Below are positions 16,426 to 24,376 of a stretch of DNA of 64,000 nucleotides, piece after piece (the first letter of the stretch is position 1; each line of letters starts with the position of its first letter). Under the pieces are notes generated by a model, which made no database searches, was not told where the DNA came from, and saw nothing but the letters and a program-made list of their open reading frames with translations. The stretch is from Thermobacillus sp. ZCTH02-B1 (lineage in GTDB: Bacteria > Bacillota > Bacilli > Paenibacillales > Paenibacillaceae). A program made the position numbers and the translations under genes. The DNA is taken from assembly GCF_002159085.1 (NCBI RefSeq), contig NZ_LZRU01000043.1, forward strand, positions 1 through 64,000, written 5' to 3'.

Positions 16426-17114
16426 AGACGATCGGCCTTCTGGGCGGCATGAGTTGGCAATCGACGATTGAATACTATCGGATCCTCAACGAAGAAGTGG
16501 CGAGCCGTTTGGGCGGCTTGCATTCCGCGAAGATCGTGATGTACAGCGTCGATTTTGACGGGATTGCGGAGATGCAGCGCCGCGGCGATTGGATGACCGC
16601 CGGCCGGGTGCTGGCCGAAGCCGCGCAAGGGCTGGAGCGGGCGGGCGCCGATATGGTGTTGATCTGCGCCAACACGATGCATATCGTGGCGGATGCGGTG
16701 CAGCAGGCCGTTCGCATTCCGCTCGTCCATCTGGCGGATGTGACCGCCGCCCGGGTGAAGCGGGCCGGGCTCACCCGCGTCGGCCTGCTTGGCACGCGGT
16801 ACACGATGGAGAAGGACTTCCTGAAGGACCGGCTGGCTTCGCACGGCCTGACCGTGCATGTGCCCGAAGCGGAGGATCGGGAGGAGGTCCACCGGATCAT
16901 TTACGAGGATCTGTGCCGCGGGATCATCACGGAGGAGTCCCGCCGGCGCGTCAAGGACGTGGCGGAGCGGCTGGCCGCGCGGGGGGCGGAGGGCATCCTG
17001 CTCGGCTGCACGGAGTTGCCGCTTCTGATCCGACCGGGCGATCTGTCGGTTCCCGAGTTCGACACCACGCGCATCCACGCCGAGACGGCCGTGGAGATGG
17101 CTTTGTGTGAGTAA
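16422..17114 (+). CDS. Aspartate/glutamate racemase family protein
   Basis: A 230-aa PLP-independent racemase of the Asp/Glu/hydantoin racemase superfamily (PF01177). The two catalytic cysteines are present: Cys82 in LICANTMH and Cys196 in LGCTELPLL. The N-terminus IGLLGGMSWQSTIEYY is the family hallmark of the YgeA/aspartate racemase group. ATG at 16422 follows GGGGGAGG at a good distance. A terminator follows at 17131. It probably makes or removes a D-amino acid, for example D-Asp or D-Glu. Confidence 0.88.
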   Translation: MKTIGLLGGMSWQSTIEYYRILNEEVASRLGGLHSAKIVMYSVDFDGIAEMQRRGDWMTAGRVLAEAAQGLERAGADMVLICANTMHIVADAVQQAVRIPLVHLADVTAARVKRAGLTRVGLLGTRYTMEKDFLKDRLASHGLTVHVPEAEDREEVHRIIYEDLCRGIITEESRRRVKDVAERLAARGAEGILLGCTELPLLIRPGDLSVPEFDTTRIHAETAVEMALCE

Positions 17115-17130
17115 ATGATGTGTGGCGATT

Positions 17131-17162
17131 GTCTGCCTCGTGGCGGGCGGCCGCTTTTTTAT
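17131..17162 (+). terminator. Rho-independent terminator after the racemase gene
   Basis: GTCTGCC (17131-17137) pairs with GGCGGGC (17142-17148) around TCGT, followed by GGCCGC and a run of T (about 17155-17161). Confidence 0.65.
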
Positions 17163-17270
17163 TTGTTGTTAAGATTGCGAAATGGTTATAAAATTTTACA
17201 CAAGCAGCCGATCAGCAGGTAGTATGGTTGATCTTCATTGGAAACGGGTTATTCGGTTCAGGGGGCCATG

Positions 17271-17816
17271 ATGCTGGAAGCAAAGCTGATCCGGATCATG
17301 AAAACCTATGAGCACTTGATGAGGGATTTGAGACTTGTTCAGGGACTGGGATTATCGCATTGGTGCATTGCCGCCGGTTATGTCCGAAACCATGTATGGG
17401 ACTATCTGCACGGTTATTCGGCAAGAACACCTTTACATGACGTGGATGTCATCTATTTTGATGCTTCCGATCTTACCGAGGAGTCTGAAAAGCGGTACGA
17501 GCATCTTTTGAGAAAAGAAGTGAACGACTATAATTGGTCCTTCAAGAACCAGGCCCGAATGCATGCCAGAAATCGGGAAAAGCCGTATGCGTCCTTAACG
17601 GATGCGATGAAAAGATGGCCGGAGACGGCCACTGCGGTCGGCATAAGCCTTGAAGGGAATGATATCAAGGTTACCGCTCCGCACGGACTGGACGATTTGT
17701 TCCATCTTGTCATACGCAGGAGTCCGTACTTTACGGATCAGGACGATTTTTACGCGCGAATCGAACGCAAGAAATGGCTGGAATACTGGCCTCAACTGAA
17801 GATCGTTGACGAGTGA
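17271..17816 (+). CDS. Nucleotidyltransferase family protein (NTP_transf_6-like)
   Basis: A 181-aa protein with WCIAAGYVRNHVWDYLHG and LHDVDVIYFDASDL, the pattern of the PF06042 nucleotidyltransferase family (the G-x-V-R-N and D-x-D pair). A later ITLEGNDIKVTAPHGLDDL-like block and FYARIERKKWLEYWPQL end complete the small domain. Function in the cell is unknown; related proteins are often accessory or antibiotic-related. Two ATGs (17268, 17271) follow AGGGGG; 17271 has the better spacing. The gene is less GC-rich than its neighbours, which hints at later acquisition. Confidence 0.8.
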   Translation: MLEAKLIRIMKTYEHLMRDLRLVQGLGLSHWCIAAGYVRNHVWDYLHGYSARTPLHDVDVIYFDASDLTEESEKRYEHLLRKEVNDYNWSFKNQARMHARNREKPYASLTDAMKRWPETATAVGISLEGNDIKVTAPHGLDDLFHLVIRRSPYFTDQDDFYARIERKKWLEYWPQLKIVDE

Positions 17817-17882
17817 AGAAGACGGAAGCATGGATGGTAACCGGGAGCAAACTGTGCACCGTCAACCAAGCGTAGCCGGAGG

Positions 17883-18206
17883 TTGGAATGTTCCAGGTCA
17901 AATCTTATATCATTGAAACCCGGTCGCAACGTGACGGATTTGGACGATGTGGCGCGTAATCCCCAAAACGATTTCGTTGAAATCACGGATTTGAAAGGCC
18001 TGGAATCCATTCGTCGCAAGCTGGATTTCAAACGGCCAATACGCGCGCGAATTGGAGAAAGTAAAAAGATTGAAAGAGAAATTGCAATTCCGGCCCGGTT
18101 GAGTCTTGCCGGGGAGAGGCCGTTCAAGCGCAGATGGATGGAATACGTCATCCTGTTGGTTGACATCGACGGCCGGAGCATCCGGACAACGGTCGAATCC
18201 GGCTGA
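17883..18206 (+). pseudogene. Unrecognised, possibly broken reading frame
   Basis: The frame from about 17883 has only a TTG start and encodes DLDDVARNPQNDFVEITD, LKGLESIRRKLDF and a basic C-terminal half. A better start, ATG 17888 with AGGTTGG before it, is in another frame (MFQVKSYIIETRSQRDG) that stops after about 23 codons. A frameshift near 17930 would join the two. No family recognised. The remaining sequence up to 18382 shows nothing else that I can support. Confidence 0.3.
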
Positions 18207-18382
18207 ACGGAACCGCCTGGAGCAGACTTCATGGCGTTGACAGGAAATTACATGTTGATGGAGTAACTGGAAGGATTTTTCGTCAAAGACAGAGAAATAG
18301 AAGCCATAAACGAAAAAAGCCGGCAAATCGTCCATTGATCAACCTGGAAAATCCGTTGCTGGATGTTCGGGAGGCCGTTATG

Positions 18383-19258
18383 ATGCGGGTTTTCATGTGC
18401 ATGTTACTCGTCCTGCTGTTGCTGTCCGGGTGCTCGAATGATCCCAATGTACAGGAGCATGCAATCGCAACGCCTGACGTCGGGGAACGCGTGGAAGACC
18501 AACCGGCGGATCAGGATTCGGGCGTTCAAGACGGCAATACCGATACGGATCGAGAGGAGATGTCCGACACCGGCTCCGAAGAATCCGAACAGGCTGAGGA
18601 TCCGAAATCCCCGGACCTCTCGACCGCCTACGATGAAGCCGGAAAGCTTCTGGACGCTTTGAAGGCTCGTGATGCATCGGTGCTTGCCGGGCTGCTGGAA
18701 TACACGGGGCAATTTCATGCCATTCCGTTCGACCAGGGGATGGCGGAGAACATCATCAAAGGATTCGAAATCAACTTCGATCTGGATTCCCTCGTCGCGG
18801 AGGCGAATGAAGAAGGAACTTCGTGGTTGCCCGAGTCGGGACAATTCGAATTCATTCTGAAGGACAACGGGGATGCGAGCCGGTTTGATGACCACGAGAA
18901 CGTGCTGTTGGTCAGTTTCGGAGAAAACGGTTCCCAGGTTTATTACTACAACCCCTATATCCGGTATTTCCCCTTTGCATTCGACATGGTCTCGAGGTAC
19001 ATGCAACTGATCGAAGCCGAAGATGCGCAAGGGCTGGCCGCGTTTCTCAATCCGGACGACCTGGATGTTCCCGTTTGGGTGGCGGAAGAGACGATCAACC
19101 AATACAAGAAGTTCCTGGACGGCGCGAGTCCGGCGGTACGCTATCAGGACAAATTCTTATTCGTCGTGAGCAACGGCCAGGGAGAGGAACACCTCTTTCA
19201 AATTGTATATGGCGACGGACTGATGGGAATCCGGGACGAGTTTATTCCCGAATTCTGA
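18383..19258 (+). CDS. Secreted lipoprotein of unknown function
   Basis: A 291-aa protein with a lipoprotein signal peptide: MRVFMCMLLVLLLLSGCS, lipobox LSGC. After the Cys comes a 60-residue acidic linker (Asp/Glu/Ser/Gln-rich, with PADQDSGVQDGNTDTDREE) and then a folded domain of about 200 residues (STAYDEAGKLLDALKARD to the end) with two similar halves built around LLDALKARDASVLAGLL and YMQLIEAEDAQGLAAFLN. It should sit on the outer face of the membrane. CGGGAGG precedes two ATGs (18380, 18383). A paralogue's tail survives at 11079-11198. Function not known. Confidence 0.75.
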   Translation: MRVFMCMLLVLLLLSGCSNDPNVQEHAIATPDVGERVEDQPADQDSGVQDGNTDTDREEMSDTGSEESEQAEDPKSPDLSTAYDEAGKLLDALKARDASVLAGLLEYTGQFHAIPFDQGMAENIIKGFEINFDLDSLVAEANEEGTSWLPESGQFEFILKDNGDASRFDDHENVLLVSFGENGSQVYYYNPYIRYFPFAFDMVSRYMQLIEAEDAQGLAAFLNPDDLDVPVWVAEETINQYKKFLDGASPAVRYQDKFLFVVSNGQGEEHLFQIVYGDGLMGIRDEFIPEF

Positions 19259-19260
19259 CC

Positions 19261-19284
19261 GGAAGGGGCCGATTCGCCCCTTCC
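19261..19284 (+). terminator. Hairpin after the lipoprotein gene
   Basis: GGAAGGGGC and GCCCCTTCC form a perfect 9-bp stem with the loop CGATTC directly after the stop codon. The T content after it is low, so it may be a partial terminator. Confidence 0.5.
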
Positions 19285-19308
19285 ATCCGTTTGGGATGCG
19301 GATTGCGG

Positions 19309-20148
19309 ATGAATGCGATGAGACCCGTGAGACGAAGCCGGCCAAGGATCTGGCTGGGCAGAAAATACTATCGCCTGAAGCGGTATTGGGAATGGCATTT
19401 CGGCGGCAAAACGTATGCTTCCCGTCGGGAGAGCTCGCTGCTTCCCCATGTCATCTTCACCCACAGGACTCCCCTGCTTCGTCAGCTCAAAAATGTGGAC
19501 ATGTGGCTGCAGCACAACAAAGTGCGGAATCTGCGCATCGCCGCCCGGAAGGTGGACGGGATCATCGTGATGCCGGGAGAAACCTTCTCCTTCTGGCGGT
19601 TGATCGGCAATCCGACGAGAAGAAAAGGCTACGTGGAAGGCATGGTGCTCTTTTACGGGAAAGTGGGGACGGGCGTGGGCGGAGGGCTGTGTCAACTGTC
19701 GAATTTGATTTACTGGATGACCTTGCACACGCCGTTGACCGTGACGGAGCGATATCGGCACAGCTACGATGTGTTCCCCGATTCGGGAAGGGAGCAGCCC
19801 TTCGGTACCGGAGCCACGGTCGCCTACAATTATCTCGATCTGCAGATTGAAAACCGGACCCGCGACCCGTACCAATTGATCATCCGTTTGACGGATACGC
19901 ATCTGGTCGGAGAATGGAGATTGACATCGCCGCCGCTTTTGAAGTACGAGGTATACGAAAAAGAGCACTGGATTACGCAGGAGTATTGGGGCGGTTATGT
20001 CAGACACAACAGCATTTACAGGAAGGTGTACACGCCGGATCATGAACTGGTTGACGACGAATTCATCACGGAGAACCACGCGATCATGATGTACGAGCCG
20101 ATGCTGACGGAAGGGTCCGGCATGGAGGGGGCGGAACCCGTGAAATGA
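19309..20148 (+). CDS. VanW family protein
   Basis: A 279-aa protein of the VanW family (PF04294). Hallmarks are visible: VMPGETFSFWRLIGNPTRR near residue 88, then VGTGVGGGLCQLSNLIYWM with the conserved GGGLCQ near 123 and ERYRHSYDVFPDSGR near 148. Family members occur in vanB-type vancomycin resistance clusters and, more often, as stand-alone proteins; the activity is unknown. No vanA/B ligase or vanS/R genes are nearby, so resistance cannot be inferred. The start at ATG 19309 has a weak binding site; ATG 19318 is an alternative. The N-terminus is very basic (MRPVRRSRPRIWLGRKYYRL). Confidence 0.82.
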   Translation: MNAMRPVRRSRPRIWLGRKYYRLKRYWEWHFGGKTYASRRESSLLPHVIFTHRTPLLRQLKNVDMWLQHNKVRNLRIAARKVDGIIVMPGETFSFWRLIGNPTRRKGYVEGMVLFYGKVGTGVGGGLCQLSNLIYWMTLHTPLTVTERYRHSYDVFPDSGREQPFGTGATVAYNYLDLQIENRTRDPYQLIIRLTDTHLVGEWRLTSPPLLKYEVYEKEHWITQEYWGGYVRHNSIYRKVYTPDHELVDDEFITENHAIMMYEPMLTEGSGMEGAEPVK

Positions 20149-20190
20149 CCGGAGCATCCGGCGCGAAAACCATCGATGGCGGGAGCATCC

Positions 20191-20283
20191 GAGTCACCCG
20201 CCGAAGAAGACGGAAGAGAGGAACCCCTGAAGGAGGCGGAGTTCGCGGGCCGGCACGACATCCGGTTCGACATTTTGAAATAA
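20191..20283 (+). pseudogene. C-terminal remnant of a PH-like membrane protein
   Basis: In this frame the DNA reads SPAEEDGREEPLKEAEFA and GRHDIRFDILK then stops. The protein ending at 14241 reads KKPEDFGRLKDRMAAFA and QAHNIRFEVGK at its end. The alignment runs to the stop codon, but there is no start or membrane part, so only the tail of a paralogue remains here. Confidence 0.55.
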
Positions 20284-20302
20284 GGTCCGCCAGAAAGGCG
20301 AA

Positions 20303-20336
20303 GCCGGCCGCAATGCGGGCCGGCGTTCGTGTTTTT
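20303..20336. terminator. Hairpin between convergent genes, possible bidirectional terminator
   Basis: GCCGGCC (20303-20309) and GGCCGGC (20318-20324) form a strong stem, followed by GTTCGTGTTTTT. It sits between the plus-strand remnant/VanW side and the end of the minus-strand DUF488 gene. Confidence 0.5.
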
Positions 20337-20373
20337 CCGCCCCTGCTTCGGGTGTTCGATCGGGACGTCCCGA

Positions 20374-20793
20374 TCAGGGACCGGGCGGCCGTTCGGACCG
20401 GCCCGGCGCGCCGGATTCCATCCGCCGTTCGAGCCAGGACCGCAGCACGGCGGCGTGATTGTGCACGGGATCCCTCGCGGCGTAGACGAGCGTGACGGTG
20501 CGTTCGCGGGCGATCGCGCACAGACGGTCCGCCAGCGCGAGCCGGACCGGATCCTCCGCGAGTTCCCGCCCGTACAGGCGCGCGAACGCTTCGAAGCGCT
20601 CCGGCCGGTGGCCGAACCACGCGCGCAGCTCGGGACTCGGCGCGATCTCCTTCATCCACTCGTCGATTGCCGCCCGCTCCCTGGACACGCCGCGCGGCCA
20701 GAGGCGATCGATCAGCACGCGCAGGCCGTCGTCGGAGTCGGGCGGTTCGTATATGCGTTTGATCCGGATGGCGCGTCGGTGCGATGCCGTCAT
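20374..20793 (-). CDS. DUF488 family protein
   Basis: A 139-aa protein of the DUF488 family, with the characteristic RIKRIYEPPDSDDGLRVLID, RLWPRGVSRERAAIDEW and VTLVYAARDPVHNHAAVL. Members are small cytosolic proteins of unknown function, common in bacteria, sometimes next to redox or stress genes. The ATG at 20793 gives the family's usual start; upstream in-frame sequence lacks family similarity. A decayed copy of the same gene lies at 15890-16207. The last 15 residues (RMESGAPGRSERPPGP) are low-complexity. Confidence 0.85.
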   Translation of the reverse strand: MTASHRRAIRIKRIYEPPDSDDGLRVLIDRLWPRGVSRERAAIDEWMKEIAPSPELRAWFGHRPERFEAFARLYGRELAEDPVRLALADRLCAIARERTVTLVYAARDPVHNHAAVLRSWLERRMESGAPGRSERPPGP

Positions 20794-20856
20794 GGGGCGT
20801 AGACCTGCCTTTCGCGGGCAAACGGGATGATTCGCCGTTGATTCCAAGTCTATTCT

Positions 20857-20867
20857 ATCCGCCGGAA
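20857..20867. promoter_or_regulatory. Inverted repeat resembling two sites before the AraC regulator gene
   Basis: ATCCG-C-CGGAA differs at one base from TTCCG-C-CGGAA at 26994-27004, and is related to TTCCGGCCGGAA at 27039-27050. It lies upstream of the pectin lyase gene (21039). It could be a regulator site of the rhamnogalacturonan locus; GC-rich palindromes also occur by chance here. Confidence 0.35.
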
Positions 20868-20918
20868 GAATGCTTGCTCCATAACCATACTTGACGCTGC
20901 CATGCACGGGCAAGGGCC

Positions 20919-20950
20919 TCTCCGCAAAAAAATCGCATCTCCGCAAAAAA
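20919..20950. repeat. Direct repeat TCTCCGCAAAAAA, 19-bp period
   Basis: TCTCCGCAAAAAA occurs at 20919-20931 and again at 20938-20950, on the same strand and 19 bp apart, about 90 bp before the PL11 lyase start. AraC-type regulators commonly bind direct repeats with about two helical turns between them, so this is a candidate site for the regulator encoded at 27117. Confidence 0.5.
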
Positions 20951-20994
20951 GTCCAATCCCCTGAATCCCCCCTGCGCAAAATTGTGCGATTGCC

Positions 20995-21008
20995 TGAAAA
21001 CGCTTCCT
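20995..21008. promoter_or_regulatory. cre-like catabolite repression site
   Basis: TGAAAACGCTTCCT differs from the CcpA consensus TGAAARCGYTTWCN at one position. It lies 31 bp before the TTG start of the pectin lyase operon, a place where CcpA could block transcription when preferred sugars are present. Confidence 0.65.
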
Positions 21009-21038
21009 CCCGTACCTTCGGAGTCGGGAGGGAGCCAC

Positions 21039-23366
21039 TTGCCGACCAACGAAACCCATGCCAATCCGCCGGCGGGCGCCAAGACGGTTCAAATGGAAGC
21101 GCTGGACCGGGGGCTTGCGGCCGTACGAACCGATGAAGGGATTTATCTGAGCTGGCGGCTGCTCGGCACGGAAGTGACCGGGCATACCGACAGCGGCATG
21201 GCCGGGCCGGCTTTCCGAATTTATCGGGACGGCGTCCGCATCGCCGACATCGGGCATTCCACGAACTACCTGGATCCCGACGGAACCCTGGATTCGCGTT
21301 ATTTTGTATGCGCTGTCATCAACGGGCGGGAAACGGACCGCAGCCGGGAAGTCCGTCCGTGGCCGGGACCGTACCTCGAAATTCCGCTGAAGAAGCCTGC
21401 GGACGGCGTCACGCCGGACGGCAGGCCGTACACGTATGCCGCGAACGACATGAGCGTCGGCGACGCGGACGGGGACGGCCGATACGAATATTTCGTGAAA
21501 TGGGACCCGTCCAACTCGAAGGATGTGTCCCAGCCCGGATACACCGGCAGCGTCTATATCGATTGCTACCGCGAGGACGGGACGCTGCTCTGGCGGCTCG
21601 ACCTCGGCGTCAACATCCGCGCGGGCGCCCACTACACGCAATTCCTGGTCTACGATTTCGACGGCGACGGCCGTGCGGAGCTGATCTGCAAAACGGCGCC
21701 GGGCACGAAGACGATCCGCTTCGGGGCGGACGGCCTTCCCGAGCGGGAAGCATACATCACGATGCCTCCGGAGGACATCGCGGCCGGATACAGCCACGCC
21801 GACGACTACCGGATGAGCGCCGAAGACTATGCGGAGCACGTCGTCCGCATGTTCATGCGTTGGCATGAGCACGAAGAAGTGAAGGCCGGGCGCTGGCCCG
21901 CCCGGGTGGAGGAGGCGCTCGGCTGGAACCGGCGGTTCGATTATCCGTTGTCCCGCGCGGACGCGGAGCGGCTTCGCGACTATTTCTTCGATGTTTACGC
22001 GCCGGGCCGCGATCCCCGCAACCGGCTGCGCGAGTTCGAGGGATTCATCCTCGGCGGGCCGGAGTATCTCACCGTCTTCGACGGCGCGACGGGCGAGGAA
22101 CTGCGGACGATCCGCTACAAGCCCGGGCGGCACGACGACGGCCTCCTGTGGGGCGACTACGCCTGGCGCCGGATCGAGCCGGGCAACCGCGTCGACCGGT
22201 TTCTCGCCGCCGTCGCCTATCTCGACGGCGAGCGGCCGTACGCGGTCTTCGCGCGGGGCTATTACACGCGCGCGGCGGTCGTCGCGTACCGCTGGGACGG
22301 GCGCGAGCTCCGCGAGCACTGGAGCATCGACAGCGGCTGGGTGCCGATGGACAACCCGTTCAACGACGCGCTCCGCGCGGAGGACGGCCTCGATCCGGCT
22401 TACGGTGCGCTGGCGGGCCAGGGCGCCCATTCCCTCGCCGTCGCCGACGTCGACGGGGACGGGTGCCAGGAGCTCGTCTACGGCGCGGCGACGATCGACC
22501 ACGACGGCACGTTGCTTTATGTGTCGCGGGGATTGATGTCGCCGGGGAGCGCCGCGCCCGGCCGGCTCGTCAAACTCGGGCACGGCGACGCGCTCCACGT
22601 CGCGGACATCGATCCGGACCGCCCGGGGCTCGAGATCTTCATGGTGCACGAGGGCGGCCGCCACGTTCCGTACGGGTTCGCGCTGCGCGACGCGGCGACC
22701 GGCGAGGTGCTGTTCGGCGCCCCTGCCGAAGGCGATGTCGGCCGCGGCATGATCGGCCAGGTCGACCCGTCGCGCCGCGGCCTGCAGGTCTGGGCATCGG
22801 CCGACCACGCCGGGCGCGAGCCGTTCGGGCTCATGACGTGCCGGGGCGAACGGATTTCCCGGGATGCGCCCGGCACGAACATGAACATCCGCTGGGCGGC
22901 CGACATGACGACGCAGATCGTCACCGGCACGTTCGACGAGCCGGCGGCCATCGACGATTGGAAGCGCGGCCGGCTGCTGACGGCGCACGGCACCCGCACG
23001 AACAACGGCACGAAGGGCAACCCGTGCCTCGTCGCCGACCTGTTCGGCGACTGGCGGGAGGAGCTCGTCGTGCGCACGGCGGACAGCTCGGCAATCCGCA
23101 TCTACATGAGCACCGAGCTGACCGATCGCAAGCTGTACACGCTGATGCACGATCCGCAATACCGGGTCGGCATCGCGAACCAGAACGTCGTCTACAACCA
23201 GCCGGCCTATCCGGGTTTCTATTTGGCAACGGACATCGATTGGGCAAAGGTGCCGGTTCCGCGCATCCATACGCCGCACGCAGGAAGGATGGAGCCCTCC
23301 GCGGATCCGGCGTCCATGGCCGGATCGGCGCCGCCCGCATCCGACAGGGAGGTGACCGCCGGATGA
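21039..23366 (+). CDS. Rhamnogalacturonan lyase, polysaccharide lyase family 11
   Basis: A 775-aa PL11 enzyme of the YesW/YesX type that cleaves the rhamnose-galacturonate backbone of rhamnogalacturonan I by beta-elimination. Family features visible: YLSWRLLGTEV near residue 34, SVGDADGDGRYEYFVKWDPS near 137, YDFDGDGRAELICKTAPG near 205, the repeated Ca-binding D-x-D-G-D-G loops of an eight-bladed propeller and TNNGTKGNPCLVADLFGDWR near 653. The TTG at 21039 follows GGGAGGGAG; the only upstream start (GTG 20982) lacks a site, and ATG 21093 would cut the fold. No signal peptide is seen, so the enzyme is probably cytosolic (or YesX-like). The stop overlaps the permease start (ATGA at 23363). 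Confidence 0.92.
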   Translation: MPTNETHANPPAGAKTVQMEALDRGLAAVRTDEGIYLSWRLLGTEVTGHTDSGMAGPAFRIYRDGVRIADIGHSTNYLDPDGTLDSRYFVCAVINGRETDRSREVRPWPGPYLEIPLKKPADGVTPDGRPYTYAANDMSVGDADGDGRYEYFVKWDPSNSKDVSQPGYTGSVYIDCYREDGTLLWRLDLGVNIRAGAHYTQFLVYDFDGDGRAELICKTAPGTKTIRFGADGLPEREAYITMPPEDIAAGYSHADDYRMSAEDYAEHVVRMFMRWHEHEEVKAGRWPARVEEALGWNRRFDYPLSRADAERLRDYFFDVYAPGRDPRNRLREFEGFILGGPEYLTVFDGATGEELRTIRYKPGRHDDGLLWGDYAWRRIEPGNRVDRFLAAVAYLDGERPYAVFARGYYTRAAVVAYRWDGRELREHWSIDSGWVPMDNPFNDALRAEDGLDPAYGALAGQGAHSLAVADVDGDGCQELVYGAATIDHDGTLLYVSRGLMSPGSAAPGRLVKLGHGDALHVADIDPDRPGLEIFMVHEGGRHVPYGFALRDAATGEVLFGAPAEGDVGRGMIGQVDPSRRGLQVWASADHAGREPFGLMTCRGERISRDAPGTNMNIRWAADMTTQIVTGTFDEPAAIDDWKRGRLLTAHGTRTNNGTKGNPCLVADLFGDWREELVVRTADSSAIRIYMSTELTDRKLYTLMHDPQYRVGIANQNVVYNQPAYPGFYLATDIDWAKVPVPRIHTPHAGRMEPSADPASMAGSAPPASDREVTAG

Positions 23367-24349
23367 AGCCGACCGCGACTTCAACCGCGGCCGCTGCCGG
23401 CGCAGACGCGACCGTCGCCGGACCGGCGGCCGCCCGGATGGGCGGATCGACGAAGTGGGGCCGGCTCTGGAAGAACCGCTGGCTGTACGTTCTGCTCGCG
23501 CCGGGACTTCTCTATTTTCTGATCTTCAAATATGTCCCGATGTGGGGCGTGCTGCTCGCGTTCCAGAACTTCTCGCCGTACCACGGCTTCTGGAAGAGCG
23601 AATGGGTCGGGTTCGAACATTTCCGGGTCTTCTTCACGAACCCGGAGTTCTTCATGCTGCTGCGGAACTCGCTGATCCTGTCGTTCTACAACCTGATCTT
23701 CTTCTTCCCGGCGCCGATCATCCTGGCGCTGCTGCTGAATGAAGTGCGCATCGCGCTGTTCAAGCGGACGATCCAGACGCTCGTCTACGTGCCGCACTTC
23801 ATCTCGATGGTCATTGTCGCGAGTCTCACCTACGTCTTCCTGACGACGGAGGGCGGCATCGTGAACGAACTGCTGGACCATTATTTCGGCTTTAAAATCA
23901 GCTTCCTGACGGACCCGGCGTGGTTCCGGCCGATCATCATCCTCCAGACGATCTGGAAGGAGTGCGGCTTCGGCACGATCATCTTCCTCGCCGCGCTGGC
24001 GAGCGTCGACGTCGAGCAGTACGAGGCCGCGATCATCGACGGCGCGAACCGCTGGCAGCAGATGTGGCACATCACGCTGCCGGCGATCCGCAGCACGATC
24101 GTCATCCTGCTCATCCTGCGCATGGGTGACGTGCTCGACAACGGCTTCGAGCAGATCTACCTGATGCTGAATCCGCTCAACCGCGAAGTGGCGGAGGTGT
24201 TCGACACCTACGTGTACTTCATGGGCATCACCCAGGGCGCGTTCAGCTACAGCACGGCGGTCGGCCTGTTCAAGTCGGTCGTCGGCATCATCCTGGTGAC
24301 GCTGGCGAACTGGACCGCGAAGAAATTCGGTCAGTCCGGCATTTACTGA
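23363..24349 (+). CDS. Carbohydrate ABC transporter permease, LplB/YesP type
   Basis: A 328-aa permease with six membrane segments. The family marks YVLLAPGLLYFLIFKYVPMW near residue 38 and the EAA loop (EAAIIDGANRWQQMWHITLP near 228) are visible. The first 35 residues are Ala/Gly/Thr-rich and unlike the core. Its partner is the permease at 24377 and the binding protein at 25309. No sugar ATPase is encoded in the operon; in Bacillus such importers share MsmX, so the same is likely here. Substrate, from the neighbouring lyase and esterase: rhamnogalacturonan oligosaccharides. Confidence 0.93.
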   Translation: MKPTATSTAAAAGADATVAGPAAARMGGSTKWGRLWKNRWLYVLLAPGLLYFLIFKYVPMWGVLLAFQNFSPYHGFWKSEWVGFEHFRVFFTNPEFFMLLRNSLILSFYNLIFFFPAPIILALLLNEVRIALFKRTIQTLVYVPHFISMVIVASLTYVFLTTEGGIVNELLDHYFGFKISFLTDPAWFRPIIILQTIWKECGFGTIIFLAALASVDVEQYEAAIIDGANRWQQMWHITLPAIRSTIVILLILRMGDVLDNGFEQIYLMLNPLNREVAEVFDTYVYFMGITQGAFSYSTAVGLFKSVVGIILVTLANWTAKKFGQSGIY

Positions 24350-24376
24350 CGCGGCGGACGGGAGGAGCGAGGAGCC

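Noticed and set aside
15770..17114. Long open frame running from 15873 into the racemase gene as one protein
   Set aside because: The part before 16422 is antisense to a DUF488 pseudogene and shows no similarity; the racemase has its own ribosome binding site and conserved start.
19309..20148. Vancomycin resistance gene cluster
   Set aside because: VanW-family proteins are widespread outside resistance loci and none of vanH, vanB, vanX, vanR or vanS is nearby.
20850..23384. Minus-strand open frame of over 800 codons opposite the pectin lyase gene
   Set aside because: The plus strand holds a clear PL11 lyase with conserved blocks; the antisense frame has only low-complexity composition typical of GC-rich shadows.
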